From assembly GCA_934202735.1 (NCBI GenBank), contig CAKPYH010000003.1:180794-244793 (forward strand): a DNA stretch of 64,000 bases, read 5' to 3'. The translations under genes and the position numbers were made by a program. Shown one piece after another: positions 1 to 8,641 of the stretch (its first letter is position 1; every line of letters starts with the position of its first letter). This stretch comes from an uncultured Alphaproteobacteria bacterium (lineage in GTDB: Bacteria; Pseudomonadota; Alphaproteobacteria; CAAHEQ01; UBA3637). Under the pieces are notes generated by a model. It was not told the origin of the DNA, searched no databases, and saw only the letters and a program-made list of their open reading frames with translations.

Positions 1-578
1 CAATAAATCACCGTATCGTCCAGGCGTACACCGGTGGCTTTGAAATAATTGCTGGGGAAACGGTCGGCAAATTGTGAAACAATCCCCACACCACCAAATG
101 TTGCAACCGTCCAGGCCAAGGGGTTCAGTGCAAAAAAGCCCCGAAACAACCCGGGCATATACCGGCACAACAACCAAACCGCCGTTCCCAAGACCACAAC
201 TACCAGTACGGCGGCCACAATCTTTTCAGACAACGGATTGTTCGGATTAGTAAAAAAGCGGAGTTTAATGGCCGTTGTATCGTGATCGGTCAACCAATGT
301 TGAATGCCCGCTTCCCGCAACAAAGCCGATAGCCACAGAAACAATAATGCAAAATAAGAGGCTTGCCGATCGGTTTTCAAGTAATCCCGGGCGTATCCCA
401 AGGCAACAATCAACCCTATACCATAGCCAGCATACGTAATGAATTCATTTTCACCGTCTTCATCAAAAAAGAAAGTCGGATTGCCGGGGTGTAAAATCCA
501 CGACAAAGCGATACACAATCCAACGGCCAAAACAGTCGCCACAGGGGCAAACAAAGGGGAGAGTAATACTTTTTTCAT
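1..578 (-). CDS. Polytopic membrane protein, unknown function (3' end outside window)
   Basis: The reading frame starts at an ATG at 578 and stays open to the window edge, so the C-terminus is missing. An AAAGGA ribosome-binding site lies just upstream of the ATG. The 192 visible residues hold about five hydrophobic segments (near residues 8-29, 47-64, 73-92, 117-140 and 148-175), with short polar loops such as FFDEDGENEF. I recognise no family motif, so only an inner-membrane location can be inferred. A TTGACA-17-TAAAGT promoter precedes it, divergent from the LemA gene. Confidence 0.75.
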   Translation of the reverse strand, partial: MKKVLLSPLFAPVATVLAVGLCIALSWILHPGNPTFFFDEDGENEFITYAGYGIGLIVALGYARDYLKTDRQASYFALLFLWLSALLREAGIQHWLTDHDTTAIKLRFFTNPNNPLSEKIVAAVLVVVVLGTAVWLLCRYMPGLFRGFFALNPLAWTVATFGGVGIVSQFADRFPSNYFKATGVRLDDTVIY

Positions 579-610
579 AATAGATCCTTTCTGAGATATT
601 TGTTGCAAGG

Positions 611-639
611 ACTTTACGCTGTTTTGTTTGGGTTGTCAA
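611..639 (-). promoter_or_regulatory. Sigma-70-type promoter of the leftward membrane-protein gene
   Basis: On the minus strand TTGACA (639-634) and TAAAGT (616-611) are separated by exactly 17 bp. A short leader with a ribosome-binding site leads to the ATG at 578. Confidence 0.6.
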
Positions 640-657
640 GCCCGTGTAAAAAAATAC

Positions 658-686
658 TTGTCAAATAGGGAACGGTATGCTACAGT
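658..686 (+). promoter_or_regulatory. Promoter of the LemA-family gene
   Basis: TTGTCA (658-663), 17 bp, then TACAGT (681-686) with the extended -10 bases TGC in front. The -10 box lies downstream of the ATG at 677, so transcripts from it can only use the ATG at 704. This decides the start of the gene. Confidence 0.55.
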
Positions 687-703
687 ATTCCCGGAAAAAC
701 AAT

Positions 704-1243
704 ATGGCAGCGGGTATTATTATATTGATTTTAACGGGGCTATACCTGATGATGTGGCGGGAGAACTTGAAAATGTGGAACCGGCGCACACAGGATGCTT
801 GGAATCTGCTGCAAGAACGATACAAACATCGTTCGGATTTAATCCCCGGCGTACGGGCGGTCCTGAAAAAAAATGACAAGACCATGCAGGAGGCTTTGCA
901 AAATTTGACTCGGTGCGTTCAAAAGACGCAAGGTCCTTTGTCTGTCGGGGAACGGTTGCGGGCCGAACGGGTTTTGTCTCAATCTTTGGATGACGTGCTG
1001 ACACAAGCCATGCAAAATCCGAATGTGGCCGGAGCACACAATGTTTTGGAAATGCAAATGGAAATCACCGATACTCAAGAACTTATTCAATCGGCCGAGT
1101 TGTTTTATGATACGGTTGCCAGGGCCTATAATGCACGTTTATCTTATCCGCCGGGGCATTGGGCCGCCCGCCGCCTGTCATTATTGCCGGCCCAAACCGA
1201 TGAACAAATGTTCCAAAGGCCCGTGTTTAAAAAAAAGACTTGA
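704..1243 (+). CDS. LemA family protein
   Basis: A 179-residue protein with an N-terminal membrane anchor (MAAGIIILILTGLYLMMW), followed by the helical LemA domain. Family signs are the early segment AWNLLQERYKHRSDLIPGV, matching the LemA pattern of repeated Arg/Lys followed by DLIP, and the late AYNARLSYPPGHW, matching the AYN...P pattern near the C-terminus. LemA proteins are small envelope proteins of uncertain function, often encoded beside TPM-domain proteins; here the TPM-domain gene lies about 12 kb away. An ATG at 677 would add nine residues, but the best promoter has its -10 box after that codon, so I place the start at 704. No clear ribosome-binding site precedes 704. Confidence 0.8.
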   Translation: MAAGIIILILTGLYLMMWRENLKMWNRRTQDAWNLLQERYKHRSDLIPGVRAVLKKNDKTMQEALQNLTRCVQKTQGPLSVGERLRAERVLSQSLDDVLTQAMQNPNVAGAHNVLEMQMEITDTQELIQSAELFYDTVARAYNARLSYPPGHWAARRLSLLPAQTDEQMFQRPVFKKKT

Positions 1244-1268
1244 TTTTTGATTAAAAATCGTGTATATA
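1240..1268 (+). promoter_or_regulatory. Promoter of the rpsB-tsf operon
   Basis: TTGATT (1240-1245), 17 bp, TATATA (1263-1268). It overlaps the end of the LemA gene and predicts a leader of about 150 bases ahead of rpsB. Confidence 0.65.
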
Positions 1269-1275
1269 TATCGCA

Positions 1276-1427
1276 TCGTTCCGTCATGGGGCGATAATTC
1301 ACATGCGGGGAAAGCGCGGGATTTTATCGGACATGTTCGGTCTTATCACAACGCTTCCGGTGCCGGGAAATGGGTTTTCGGTATCTTGCCCCGCAGACGT
1401 TATAACCGGAAAAAGAAAGGATAAAAT
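1276..1427 (+). promoter_or_regulatory. Structured 5' leader of rpsB (candidate S2 autoregulatory RNA)
   Basis: The predicted transcript start leaves about 150 untranslated bases. GCGGGG at 1305-1310 can pair with CCCCGC at 1389-1394, closing a domain that contains further GC-rich complementary stretches, just before the ribosome-binding site AAAGAAAGG. Ribosomal-protein operons often use such leaders for feedback by the encoded protein. That this one does so is inference. Confidence 0.35.
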
Positions 1428-2189
1428 ATGACACTTCCGACAGTAACTATGCGTCAATTAATTGAAAGCGGTGTTCACTTTGGGCATAATGCTCGCCGCT
1501 GGAACCCGAAAATGGGGCAATACATTTACGGCACACGCGAAGGCGTACACATTATGGACCTGACACAAACGGTCCCGATGTTGTACCGTGCGATGGAAGC
1601 CGTGCGTGATGTAGCCGCCAAAGGTGGCAAGGTTCTGTTTGTCGGCACAAAGCCCCAAGCACAAGAACCGATTGAAGCCGCAGCCAAGCGGTGCGGTCAA
1701 TTCTTTGTGAACCATCGCTGGTTGGGCGGTATGTTGACGAACTGGAAAACCATTTCGTCCAGCATTCGTCGCTTGAAAGACATTGATGCTAAAATGGAAA
1801 AGGGTGAATTGAACGGCTTTACCAAGAAAGAAAAACTGAACATGCAACGGGAACGGGAAAAACTGTTCGCGTCTCTGGGCGGGATTCAAGATATGGCCGG
1901 TCGTCCGGACATCATGTTCGTGATTGACGTACCCAAGGAAGAATTGGCGGTTGCCGAAGCGAAAAAGTTAGGAATCCCCGTTGTGGCGATTTGCGACTCT
2001 AATGCAAATCCGGACGGTATTACCTATCCTATTCCGGGCAACGATGACGCTTTACGTGCCATCAACCTGTATTGCGACCTGATTTCGGGTGCGGTGTTGG
2101 ATGGTATTCAGGCGGAATTGAAAGCCGCCGGTGTTGATGTCGGTGCGGCCGCGGAAGTTGCCGCCGAAAAACCGGCTCAAGCCGAATAA
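1428..2189 (+). CDS. rpsB: 30S ribosomal protein S2
   Basis: A 253-residue protein covering the whole S2 family. It opens with MRQLIESGVHFGH, followed by the RWNPKM segment and NHRWLGGMLTNWKT. It also carries the conserved DVPKEELAVAEAKKLGIP and the PGNDDALRAI segment. S2 binds the 30S subunit near S1 and is needed for S1 assembly. The C-terminus ends in an Ala/Glu-rich tail common in alphaproteobacteria. It heads the classical rpsB-tsf pair with 139 bp between the genes. The start has a ribosome-binding site (AAAGG) ten bases upstream. Confidence 0.98.
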   Translation: MTLPTVTMRQLIESGVHFGHNARRWNPKMGQYIYGTREGVHIMDLTQTVPMLYRAMEAVRDVAAKGGKVLFVGTKPQAQEPIEAAAKRCGQFFVNHRWLGGMLTNWKTISSSIRRLKDIDAKMEKGELNGFTKKEKLNMQREREKLFASLGGIQDMAGRPDIMFVIDVPKEELAVAEAKKLGIPVVAICDSNANPDGITYPIPGNDDALRAINLYCDLISGAVLDGIQAELKAAGVDVGAAAEVAAEKPAQAE

Positions 2190-2328
2190 GCAAACGGTAT
2201 CGGGCGGGGTACTATACTCTGCCCGCATACGCCGAACAAGGGAACCCGCCGGCCGGGATAAAAATGCGTACGCCGATTCGGGTGGGAAAGAACGGAACAA
2301 CAGATCTTTGAAAACAGAAAGGAAAAAA

Positions 2329-3228
2329 ATGACAGAAATTAAAGCCAGTTTGGTAAAAGAACTTCGTGAAAAAACAGGTGCCGGTATGATGGAATGCAAG
2401 AAAGCCTTAACCGCCGTCGGTGGCGAATTGGAAGCGGCCATTGACTTCCTGCGCAAGAAAGGCATGTCCGTTGCCGAAAAGAAAGCCGGTCGTGTCGCCA
2501 GTCAGGGTTTGGTCGGCGTGGCCGTTTCCGGTCATGAAGGGGCCATCGTTGAATTAAACAGCGAAACCGACTTTGTGGCCAAAAATGCAGACTTCCAAAA
2601 GTTCTTGGGTGAATTGACAAAAATCGCGTTGGCGAAAAAAGGTGATATGGATGCTATTAAGGCCGCTGATTTGAACGGTAAAACCGTGGCCGATACGTTA
2701 ACATCTTTGATTGCAACGATCGGTGAAAACATGAACTTGCGCCGGGTGGCGTATGTGCATGCGGATAACGGTGTCGTGGTGCCGTATATTCACACGGCGG
2801 CGGCTCCGAATATGGGAAAAATCGGTGTGTTGGTGGCTTTAACCGGCGCAGATACGGCAACATTGCAGGAAGTCGGGAAAAAGGTAGCCATGCACATTGC
2901 CGCGGCCAGTCCGCGTTTCCGTGCGATTGATGAAGTAGATGCCGATACGATTGCCCATGAAAAAGGTATTTATGCCGAACAAGCCAAAAACTCGGGCAAG
3001 CCGGCCGCTATCATTGAAAAAATGGTGGAAGGACGTTTGCGGAAGTTCTATGAAGAAGTGGTTGTTTTGGAACAGGCGTTTATCATGGATCCGGATAAAA
3101 AAGTCAAGGAAATCCTGGCCGGTTCCAAAGCTGAATTGACGGCCTTTGTGCGCTTTGGTTTGGGCGAAGGGATTGAAAAGAAAGAAGAAGACTTTGCCGC
3201 CGAAGTGGCCAAACAAATCAACGGGTAA
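2329..3228 (+). CDS. tsf: Elongation factor Ts
   Basis: A 299-residue EF-Ts, the guanine-nucleotide exchange factor that recharges EF-Tu with GTP. The N-terminal UBA-like domain reads MTEIKASLVKELREKTGAGM and is followed by ECKKAL and the exchange-core motif LNSETDFVAKN. The reading frame is open further upstream to 2131, but the start is set by the ribosome-binding site GAAAGGA and the strongly conserved N-terminus at 2329. It is co-transcribed with rpsB and followed directly by a strong hairpin terminator. Confidence 0.98.
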   Translation: MTEIKASLVKELREKTGAGMMECKKALTAVGGELEAAIDFLRKKGMSVAEKKAGRVASQGLVGVAVSGHEGAIVELNSETDFVAKNADFQKFLGELTKIALAKKGDMDAIKAADLNGKTVADTLTSLIATIGENMNLRRVAYVHADNGVVVPYIHTAAAPNMGKIGVLVALTGADTATLQEVGKKVAMHIAAASPRFRAIDEVDADTIAHEKGIYAEQAKNSGKPAAIIEKMVEGRLRKFYEEVVVLEQAFIMDPDKKVKEILAGSKAELTAFVRFGLGEGIEKKEEDFAAEVAKQING

Positions 3229-3242
3229 TTCCGTTTAAACCG

Positions 3243-3277
3243 AAACCCGGGAATCTCTAGGGAGACCCGGGTTTTTT
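3243..3277 (+). terminator. Rho-independent terminator of rpsB-tsf
   Basis: AAACCCGGG (3243-3251) pairs with CCCGGGTTT (3266-3274) and runs into a T tract. A small inner TCTC/GAGA stem caps the loop. Confidence 0.9.
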
Positions 3278-3301
3278 CTGTCTTGTCCGTGCTTTTTTTA
3301 C

Positions 3302-3330
3302 TTGCTTTTCGGCCCGAGTTTATGTAAACT
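3302..3330 (+). promoter_or_regulatory. Promoter of mutL
   Basis: TTGCTT (3302-3307), 17 bp, TAAACT (3325-3330). The start codon follows 21 bp later behind AAAAGGA. Confidence 0.5.
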
Positions 3331-3351
3331 GAAACGAAAAGGATACCCGAT

Positions 3352-5178
3352 ATGATACGATTATTACCCCAAAACCTGATCAATCAAATTGCCGCCGGCG
3401 AAGTGGTGGAACGGCCGGCATCGGCCCTGAAAGAATTGATTGAAAATGCCTTGGATGCCGGGGCGACCCAAATTGATATCACGTTGACAAACGGGGGCAA
3501 GACATACTTGTCCGTTGCGGATAACGGACGCGGTATGACACCCGATGAATTGACCTTGGCCGTAGAACGGCATGCGACAAGTAAATTGCCGACAGAAGAC
3601 TTGTTTAACATCAACTTTTTGGGTTTTCGGGGGGAAGCGTTGCCGTCCATCGCATCGGTATCGCGCTTGACCTTGACTTCGCGGCCGCCGGAAGCGAACG
3701 AAGCTTGGGCCTTGACCGTTGATGCCGGTATCAAGCAAGTCCCGCGCCCGGCGGCACGCGGGGCCGGTACAACGGTGGAAGTGCGAGACTTGTTTTATGC
3801 AACACCGGCACGATTGAAGTTTTTGAAATCAGATGCCTCTGAAACGGCGGCGATCAAGGACACGGTGGCCCGCTTGGGCATGGCTTATCCGGCGGTCGGA
3901 TTTTCGGTGTCGGACGATCGGCGGCGGCTCTTGTCTTATCCGGCGGGACAAGCCTTGTTGACACGCCTGGACACCGTCATCGGAAAAGCCTTTGCCGAAA
4001 ACACCGTCCCGGTACATGCCGAATATGAAGGAATCACGCTGGACGGATATATCGGATTGCCCACTTATACACGGGCCACAGGAACGGAACAATACTTGTT
4101 TGTGAACGGACGATGTATCCGCGACAAGTTGTTAAACGGCGTGATTCGGGCCGCTTATCAGGGGCTGATCGGGCATGATACATTTCCGGTGGTGGCTTTA
4201 TTTCTGCGTGTGCCTAATACCGATGTAGATGTCAATGTACACCCCGCCAAAACGGAAGTACGATTCAAAGATCCGGCCCGCGTGAAAGGGTTGATTATCG
4301 GGGCCATCCGAAACACGTTGGCCGAACATGGGAATAGGACCGCAACAACAATTGGCATCGGGGCGTTGGATAAGGCACAAACGGATAGCCCGATTTCTCC
4401 GGCCCTATCCCTGATGTCCCGGGGGACCACTCGGGGATACAGGACACCGTTGTCCCGTCCGACTGTTTCTTCTTTCGGGCCTGAACGGCCCGCGGTTTCA
4501 CCGGTACGGGCACCGGTTGAACCCGGCTTTTTACAGGATAGTTTTTCTGTGCGAACCGAACCGGTCGCAGCCATGTCGGAACCGCAACCCGAAACGTTGC
4601 CCCCGCTGGGCCTGGCCAAAGCACAGCTGCATCAAACCTATATTGTAGCTCAAGCGGCGGACGGTATTGTCATTGTGGATCAGCATGCGGCACATGAACG
4701 GTTGACGTATGAAAAGTTGGTAAAAAATATGGACGGCCGGGTTCAAACGCAGGCTTTATTGATTCCCGAAATTATGACGCTGACCCCCGATGAAGTGCGG
4801 GTCCTGACGGAACGGGCCGGAGAATTGGCGGCGTTCGGATTGGTGTTAGACGCGTTTGGAACGGATTGTGTGGCGGTGCGTGAAATACCGGCCCTGATGG
4901 ATAAAACGGACCTGAAACGATTGGTACAGGATGTGGCGGATACGTTGCGAGAATATGATGATACTGTTGTTTTGAAAGATCGTATGAAAGACATCTGTGC
5001 CAAAATGGCTTGCCACGGGTCTGTACGGGCGGGACGCGTGCTGACCCTTGATGAAATGAATGCCTTGTTGCGTCAAATGGAAGATTGCGGAACATCGGGA
5101 CAATGTATTCACGGACGACCGACATATATTACCTTGAAACTGAACGATATAGAACGGTTGTTCGGCCGACGGGATTAG
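3352..5178 (+). CDS. mutL: DNA mismatch repair protein MutL
   Basis: A 608-residue MutL, the mismatch-repair mediator that links MutS recognition to strand incision. The N-terminal GHKL ATPase has all its motifs: ELIENALDAGA (residues about 28-38), DNGRGM, and GFRGEALPSIASV. A proline-rich linker (about residues 330-415) leads to the C-terminal dimerisation domain. That domain carries DQHAAHERLTYE, the DQHAxxExxxxE metal-binding motif of MutL proteins with endonuclease activity, plus ACHGSVRAG and CIHGRP. This predicts a nicking MutL, as in organisms that do not use MutH. It has its own promoter and is followed within 82 bp by an exporter gene with a separate promoter. Confidence 0.97.
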   Translation: MIRLLPQNLINQIAAGEVVERPASALKELIENALDAGATQIDITLTNGGKTYLSVADNGRGMTPDELTLAVERHATSKLPTEDLFNINFLGFRGEALPSIASVSRLTLTSRPPEANEAWALTVDAGIKQVPRPAARGAGTTVEVRDLFYATPARLKFLKSDASETAAIKDTVARLGMAYPAVGFSVSDDRRRLLSYPAGQALLTRLDTVIGKAFAENTVPVHAEYEGITLDGYIGLPTYTRATGTEQYLFVNGRCIRDKLLNGVIRAAYQGLIGHDTFPVVALFLRVPNTDVDVNVHPAKTEVRFKDPARVKGLIIGAIRNTLAEHGNRTATTIGIGALDKAQTDSPISPALSLMSRGTTRGYRTPLSRPTVSSFGPERPAVSPVRAPVEPGFLQDSFSVRTEPVAAMSEPQPETLPPLGLAKAQLHQTYIVAQAADGIVIVDQHAAHERLTYEKLVKNMDGRVQTQALLIPEIMTLTPDEVRVLTERAGELAAFGLVLDAFGTDCVAVREIPALMDKTDLKRLVQDVADTLREYDDTVVLKDRMKDICAKMACHGSVRAGRVLTLDEMNALLRQMEDCGTSGQCIHGRPTYITLKLNDIERLFGRRD

Positions 5179-5194
5179 GTCATGCTTTCGGGGC

Positions 5195-5223
5195 TTGACT
5201 TCATCGGAAAAATCCGTTATACT
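5195..5223 (+). promoter_or_regulatory. Promoter of the MsbA-like exporter gene
   Basis: TTGACT (5195-5200), 17 bp, TATACT (5218-5223), with a leader of about 30 bases before the ATG at 5260. Confidence 0.65.
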
Positions 5224-5259
5224 GACCGCAATTTTTGATTTGAAACAGGGAAAAAAAGA

Positions 5260-7041
5260 ATGGGACTCAGTAAAGCCGAAAAAGCCAAAATTAAAGAGAA
5301 ATTCAAAGAAATCAACTTGGTGCGCAACTATTCGCGGATGGCACCGTATGTACGGCCGTATTGGATACGGGCGGTGGTGTCATTGGTGATCACCATTCCG
5401 ATCGGGGCGATGGATGCGGTGATTGCCTGGGCCTTAAAGCCCTATATGGACTCGGTGATGATTGAAAAAACGGTTCAATCTACTTCTTTAATCCCCTTGT
5501 TGATCGTGCTGTTCAGTTTGGTTCAAAGTTTACTCAACTATGCCGCCACATATTTGAACAGCTGGGTCGGAAATAAAATCACAATGGATTTGAAATTCAC
5601 TTTGTTTAAGAAAATGGTCCATAATGATCCGGCTTTTTTTGACAAGAATACATCGGGAGATATTCAATATCGTTTTAATTCCGATGCCGAATTGGCTTGC
5701 AACGGGTTATTGAGCAATTTGAAATTGTTTACAACACGGTTGTTTTCGTCTATTGCGCTTATCTTTGTGTTGTTTTGGAATTCATGGCAGTTATCCATTA
5801 TTGCTTTGATCGTCCTGTTTGGGGCGTTGTATCCTTTAGCCGGTGTCCGTCGTAAAATAAAAGGCATTATGAAAAAAACGGTTTTTTCCGGATCACGCAT
5901 TATGACCCATTATAACGAAGCCTTTGCCGGCAACCGCGTCATTACATCCTATAACCTGTACGGGTATCAAGTATCCTGTTTCCGCAACACGCTGCAAGAA
6001 GTGTTCAAGTTGGGTATGAAAATGGTCAAGCGTACGGGATTATTGACACCGATGATGCACTTTATTGTATCGCTGGGGATTGCCGGTGTGATTTTTATAG
6101 GAAGTTATCTGATCAATCAAGGGCAACTAACAACCGGCGGGTTTGTCTCTTTTATTACGGCGTTATTGATGCTGTATACACCGGTTAAGTCTATCGGTTC
6201 CACCTTTACGAATGTGCAAATGTCATTCCTGGCCATGGAACGGGTATTTGAATTGCTGGACAAAGTACCGATGATTCGCAGTAAACCACATGCCCCCCTG
6301 TTGACACAAATTCGGCGGGATATTGTTTATCGGGATGTTTCGTTTGAATATGTGCCAGGCCGGCCGGTGTTAAAGCATGTGAATCTGACGATTCCCAAAG
6401 GCCATACCATTGCCTTTGTCGGGAACTCCGGCGGGGGAAAAACGACATTTGTCAACCTGCTGCCTCGGTTTTATGATGTAAGCAGCGGGGCTATTTTAAT
6501 TGACGGAACGGATATTCGGGATTTGAATTTGGATTCATTACGGGATAAAATTGCCGTTGTGTTTCAAGATAATATCTTGTTTGCCGGGACCATTCGCCAT
6601 AACATTATGTTAGGTAAAGAGGGCGCAACCGAGGAAGAAGTACGTCATGCCGTAACGAATGCGTGCTTGGACGAATTTATTGAATCTTTACCTCAAGGGT
6701 TGGATACGGAAATCGGTGAACGGGGTATTTTATTATCCGGCGGTCAACGGCAACGGATTGCCATTGCGCGAGCCTTCATTAAAAATGCCCCGATTGTGAT
6801 ACTGGACGAAGCCACATCCGCCTTGGATAATAAGTCCGAACAAATTGTGCAACAGGCGATTTATAACCTGATGGCGGATCGGACTGTCTTTATTGTGGCG
6901 CACCGTTTATCCACCGTTCGTAATGCCGATAAAATTGTCGTCATCAATCAGGGTGAAATTGTGGAAAGCGGCACGCATGAAGAGTTGATTGCACGTGAAA
7001 ATTCGGTATATGCATCCCTGTATCGGACACAGCTGAAATAA
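5260..7041 (+). CDS. MsbA-like ABC exporter (lipid A / lipid flippase type)
   Basis: A 593-residue half-transporter with a membrane domain fused to an ATPase domain. After a lysine-rich N-terminus come about six membrane helices (residues 40-310). The nucleotide-binding domain then shows Walker A GNSGGGKTT, the Q-loop VVFQDNILF, the signature LSGGQRQR, Walker B IVILDEATSALD and the H-loop AHRLS. Length and domain order fit MsbA, the inner-membrane flippase for lipid A core, though related multidrug exporters look similar. Convergent hslO begins only 4 bp after its stop with no terminator between them, so the two transcripts probably overlap at their 3' ends. Confidence 0.85.
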   Translation: MGLSKAEKAKIKEKFKEINLVRNYSRMAPYVRPYWIRAVVSLVITIPIGAMDAVIAWALKPYMDSVMIEKTVQSTSLIPLLIVLFSLVQSLLNYAATYLNSWVGNKITMDLKFTLFKKMVHNDPAFFDKNTSGDIQYRFNSDAELACNGLLSNLKLFTTRLFSSIALIFVLFWNSWQLSIIALIVLFGALYPLAGVRRKIKGIMKKTVFSGSRIMTHYNEAFAGNRVITSYNLYGYQVSCFRNTLQEVFKLGMKMVKRTGLLTPMMHFIVSLGIAGVIFIGSYLINQGQLTTGGFVSFITALLMLYTPVKSIGSTFTNVQMSFLAMERVFELLDKVPMIRSKPHAPLLTQIRRDIVYRDVSFEYVPGRPVLKHVNLTIPKGHTIAFVGNSGGGKTTFVNLLPRFYDVSSGAILIDGTDIRDLNLDSLRDKIAVVFQDNILFAGTIRHNIMLGKEGATEEEVRHAVTNACLDEFIESLPQGLDTEIGERGILLSGGQRQRIAIARAFIKNAPIVILDEATSALDNKSEQIVQQAIYNLMADRTVFIVAHRLSTVRNADKIVVINQGEIVESGTHEELIARENSVYASLYRTQLK

Positions 7042-7045
7042 AAGT

Positions 7046-7891
7046 CTAATCTTCCAACTCTGCCCGTGTGAACGTGTATTTTTCGCCGCAAAATTGACAA
7101 GCGGTTTCAATAACACCATCGGCATTGTACAAATCGGCCCGTTCTTTCGCCGACATTTGGCGCAAAAAGCGTTCCATTTTTCCCCGATAACACCGACACT
7201 CAAACATTGGCTTTTTCGGTTCAAAAACGGTGAGTTTGTTAGCATGAAACAAGCGAAACAGAATCTCATCGGGCGTCAGTTTATCCGAAAACAGTTCACT
7301 GTTTTGGATACTGTTCAGCAAGACCCCCACCGTTTCCCACAGATCGGCGGCCGTTGCTTCGGGCACGTCGGCTTTGTTCGGCATCCGTTGCAACAAGATA
7401 CACCGACCGGAATTACCCCGCCGGCGCAAGATAATATCGGTGTCAATTTGTTCAGATAAGGCAAAATAATCTCGCACGACTTCGGCCAATGTATCATGCC
7501 GCAAGGCCACCACGCCCTGATACGGTTCTTGCCCCAAGCCGGCCACAGAAAAAATCAGCCGTCCCTGCCCGAACAATTCCGGCAATGTGGTCCGATTTGT
7601 CAGATCTGCCCCCTCTGCAAGGGTCAGATACGCCCTTACTTTCTTGTCATCGGTAATATCCGTAAACAGGGATGACACCGGTCCGTTTCCTTTCAGTTGC
7701 AGGGAAAAGACACCCTTATATTTAATGCCGGCCGACAAGGCCAAAGCCGTCAAAACGGCTTCACACAAAAGGGGACGCAGTTCGGCCGGATAGGCATGAC
7801 GGTTCCAAATATCGTTCACCGTATCATCTGCCGCAATATAGGATCCCCGAAATAAACCGTTCTCCAACATAAATGATTTAACAATATCCAT
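7046..7891 (-). CDS. hslO: Hsp33 redox-regulated chaperone
   Basis: A 281-residue Hsp33 homologue, a cytoplasmic holdase chaperone switched on by oxidation of its zinc centre. The C-terminal zinc-binding cysteines are present as CRC (in FECRCYRG) and CQFC (in TACQFCGEKY). The N-terminal core includes the ALSAGIKYKGVFSLQLKG segment with the family's substrate-binding fold. The ATG at 7891 is preferred over the in-frame TTG at 7897 because GAAAGG lies about nine bases before it. It is transcribed divergently from recX from interlocked promoters. Confidence 0.95.
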   Translation of the reverse strand: MDIVKSFMLENGLFRGSYIAADDTVNDIWNRHAYPAELRPLLCEAVLTALALSAGIKYKGVFSLQLKGNGPVSSLFTDITDDKKVRAYLTLAEGADLTNRTTLPELFGQGRLIFSVAGLGQEPYQGVVALRHDTLAEVVRDYFALSEQIDTDIILRRRGNSGRCILLQRMPNKADVPEATAADLWETVGVLLNSIQNSELFSDKLTPDEILFRLFHANKLTVFEPKKPMFECRCYRGKMERFLRQMSAKERADLYNADGVIETACQFCGEKYTFTRAELED

Positions 7892-7920
7892 TTGCAATTC
7901 CTTTCATTTGGGGTTATTAT
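7892..7920 (+). promoter_or_regulatory. Promoter of recX, overlapping the hslO promoter
   Basis: TTGCAA (7892-7897), 17 bp, TATTAT (7915-7920). The -10 box shares bases 7916-7920 with the opposing hslO -10 box. Confidence 0.55.
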
Positions 7921-7944
7921 GGACCCGAAAGGATATTTTGTCAA
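7916..7944 (-). promoter_or_regulatory. Promoter of hslO, overlapping the recX promoter
   Basis: On the minus strand TTGACA (7944-7939), 17 bp, CATAAT (7921-7916). The -35 box abuts the recX start codon and the -10 box coincides with that of recX. Confidence 0.6.
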
Positions 7945-8501
7945 TGGGAAAACCGATAACGGAAAAACGGCTCTATCATATCACCTTATTTTATCTGTCC
8001 CGCTTTGAGGCATCGGCACAAAAGGTTCGGGCGATGCTTCATCGTCGGGTTCAGGCGGCTGCACGCCGGGGAGAGACTATCCCTGATGAAACCGATCGCT
8101 GGATTGAACAAATCGTTCAAAAAGTGCAGGATATGGGCTATGTGAATGATACCCGCTATGCCGCGAACAGAGTACGTGTCTGTGCCGAACAAGGTCAATC
8201 CGATCGCATGATCGCCGCCCGCTTGGCACGGGACGGTATTGATAAAGATACGGTGCAGGCATTGTTGCAGACTGACGATAATCCGGATTCCCCGGCCGAT
8301 GAAGAAACACGGGCCCGTCATTGGGCGGCTCGTAAAAAAATCGGATTGTTTCGGCCGATTGAACAACGGGCGGCCCATTGGCGTAAAGACCGGGCGGCTT
8401 TGGCCCGGGCGGGCTTTTCGTATGATACGGTACAAGCCGTGATGGGAACAAAACCTGAAACGGTTGAAGACGATGAAAATATCCCCTGTGATTTTACTTG
8501 A
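7944..8501 (+). CDS. recX: Regulatory protein RecX
   Basis: A 185-residue RecX-type protein, a modulator that binds and restrains RecA filaments. It shows the family's three-helix repeats: the opening TEKRLYHITLFYLSRFEASAQKVRAML, with the conserved 'YLSR' and alternating basic helix, then MGYVNDTRYAANRV and the IAARLARDGI segment. Overall similarity is moderate, typical for alphaproteobacterial RecX. The ATG at 7944 follows AAAGGA at a good distance, and the promoter -10 box at 7915-7920 excludes the upstream TTG at 7908. recA is not in the window. Confidence 0.8.
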   Translation: MGKPITEKRLYHITLFYLSRFEASAQKVRAMLHRRVQAAARRGETIPDETDRWIEQIVQKVQDMGYVNDTRYAANRVRVCAEQGQSDRMIAARLARDGIDKDTVQALLQTDDNPDSPADEETRARHWAARKKIGLFRPIEQRAAHWRKDRAALARAGFSYDTVQAVMGTKPETVEDDENIPCDFT

Positions 8502-8526
8502 TTTTTGGGTAAAAGTGTGCTATACT
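8498..8526 (+). promoter_or_regulatory. Promoter of rpsO-pnp
   Basis: TTGATT (8498-8503), 17 bp, TATACT (8521-8526). It overlaps the 3' end of recX and gives a leader of about 108 bases. Confidence 0.65.
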
Positions 8527-8533
8527 GCCCCTG

Positions 8534-8609
8534 CTTTTCCGATGGAAGGCTCTGCTTTGACCGAACTGAACGATATCTCGGTTCGTGCCGGACGGGCCCG
8601 GTGGAAAAG
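8534..8609 (+). promoter_or_regulatory. Structured leader of rpsO (candidate S15 autoregulatory RNA)
   Basis: CTTTTCC (8534-8540) can pair with GGAAAAG (8603-8609), closing a 76-base domain. Within it, ACCGAAC-type and GGTTCG-type segments can form an inner stem. Leaders that bind S15 and repress rpsO are known in several bacterial groups with unrelated folds. Whether this one binds S15 is inference. Confidence 0.4.
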
Positions 8610-8641
8610 TCTTCTATAACATATTATGAAAGGAATATCAG

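Noticed and set aside
8542..8619. A 25-codon leader peptide in the rpsO leader
   Set aside because: No ribosome-binding site and it overlaps the stem that closes the leader; chance is more likely.
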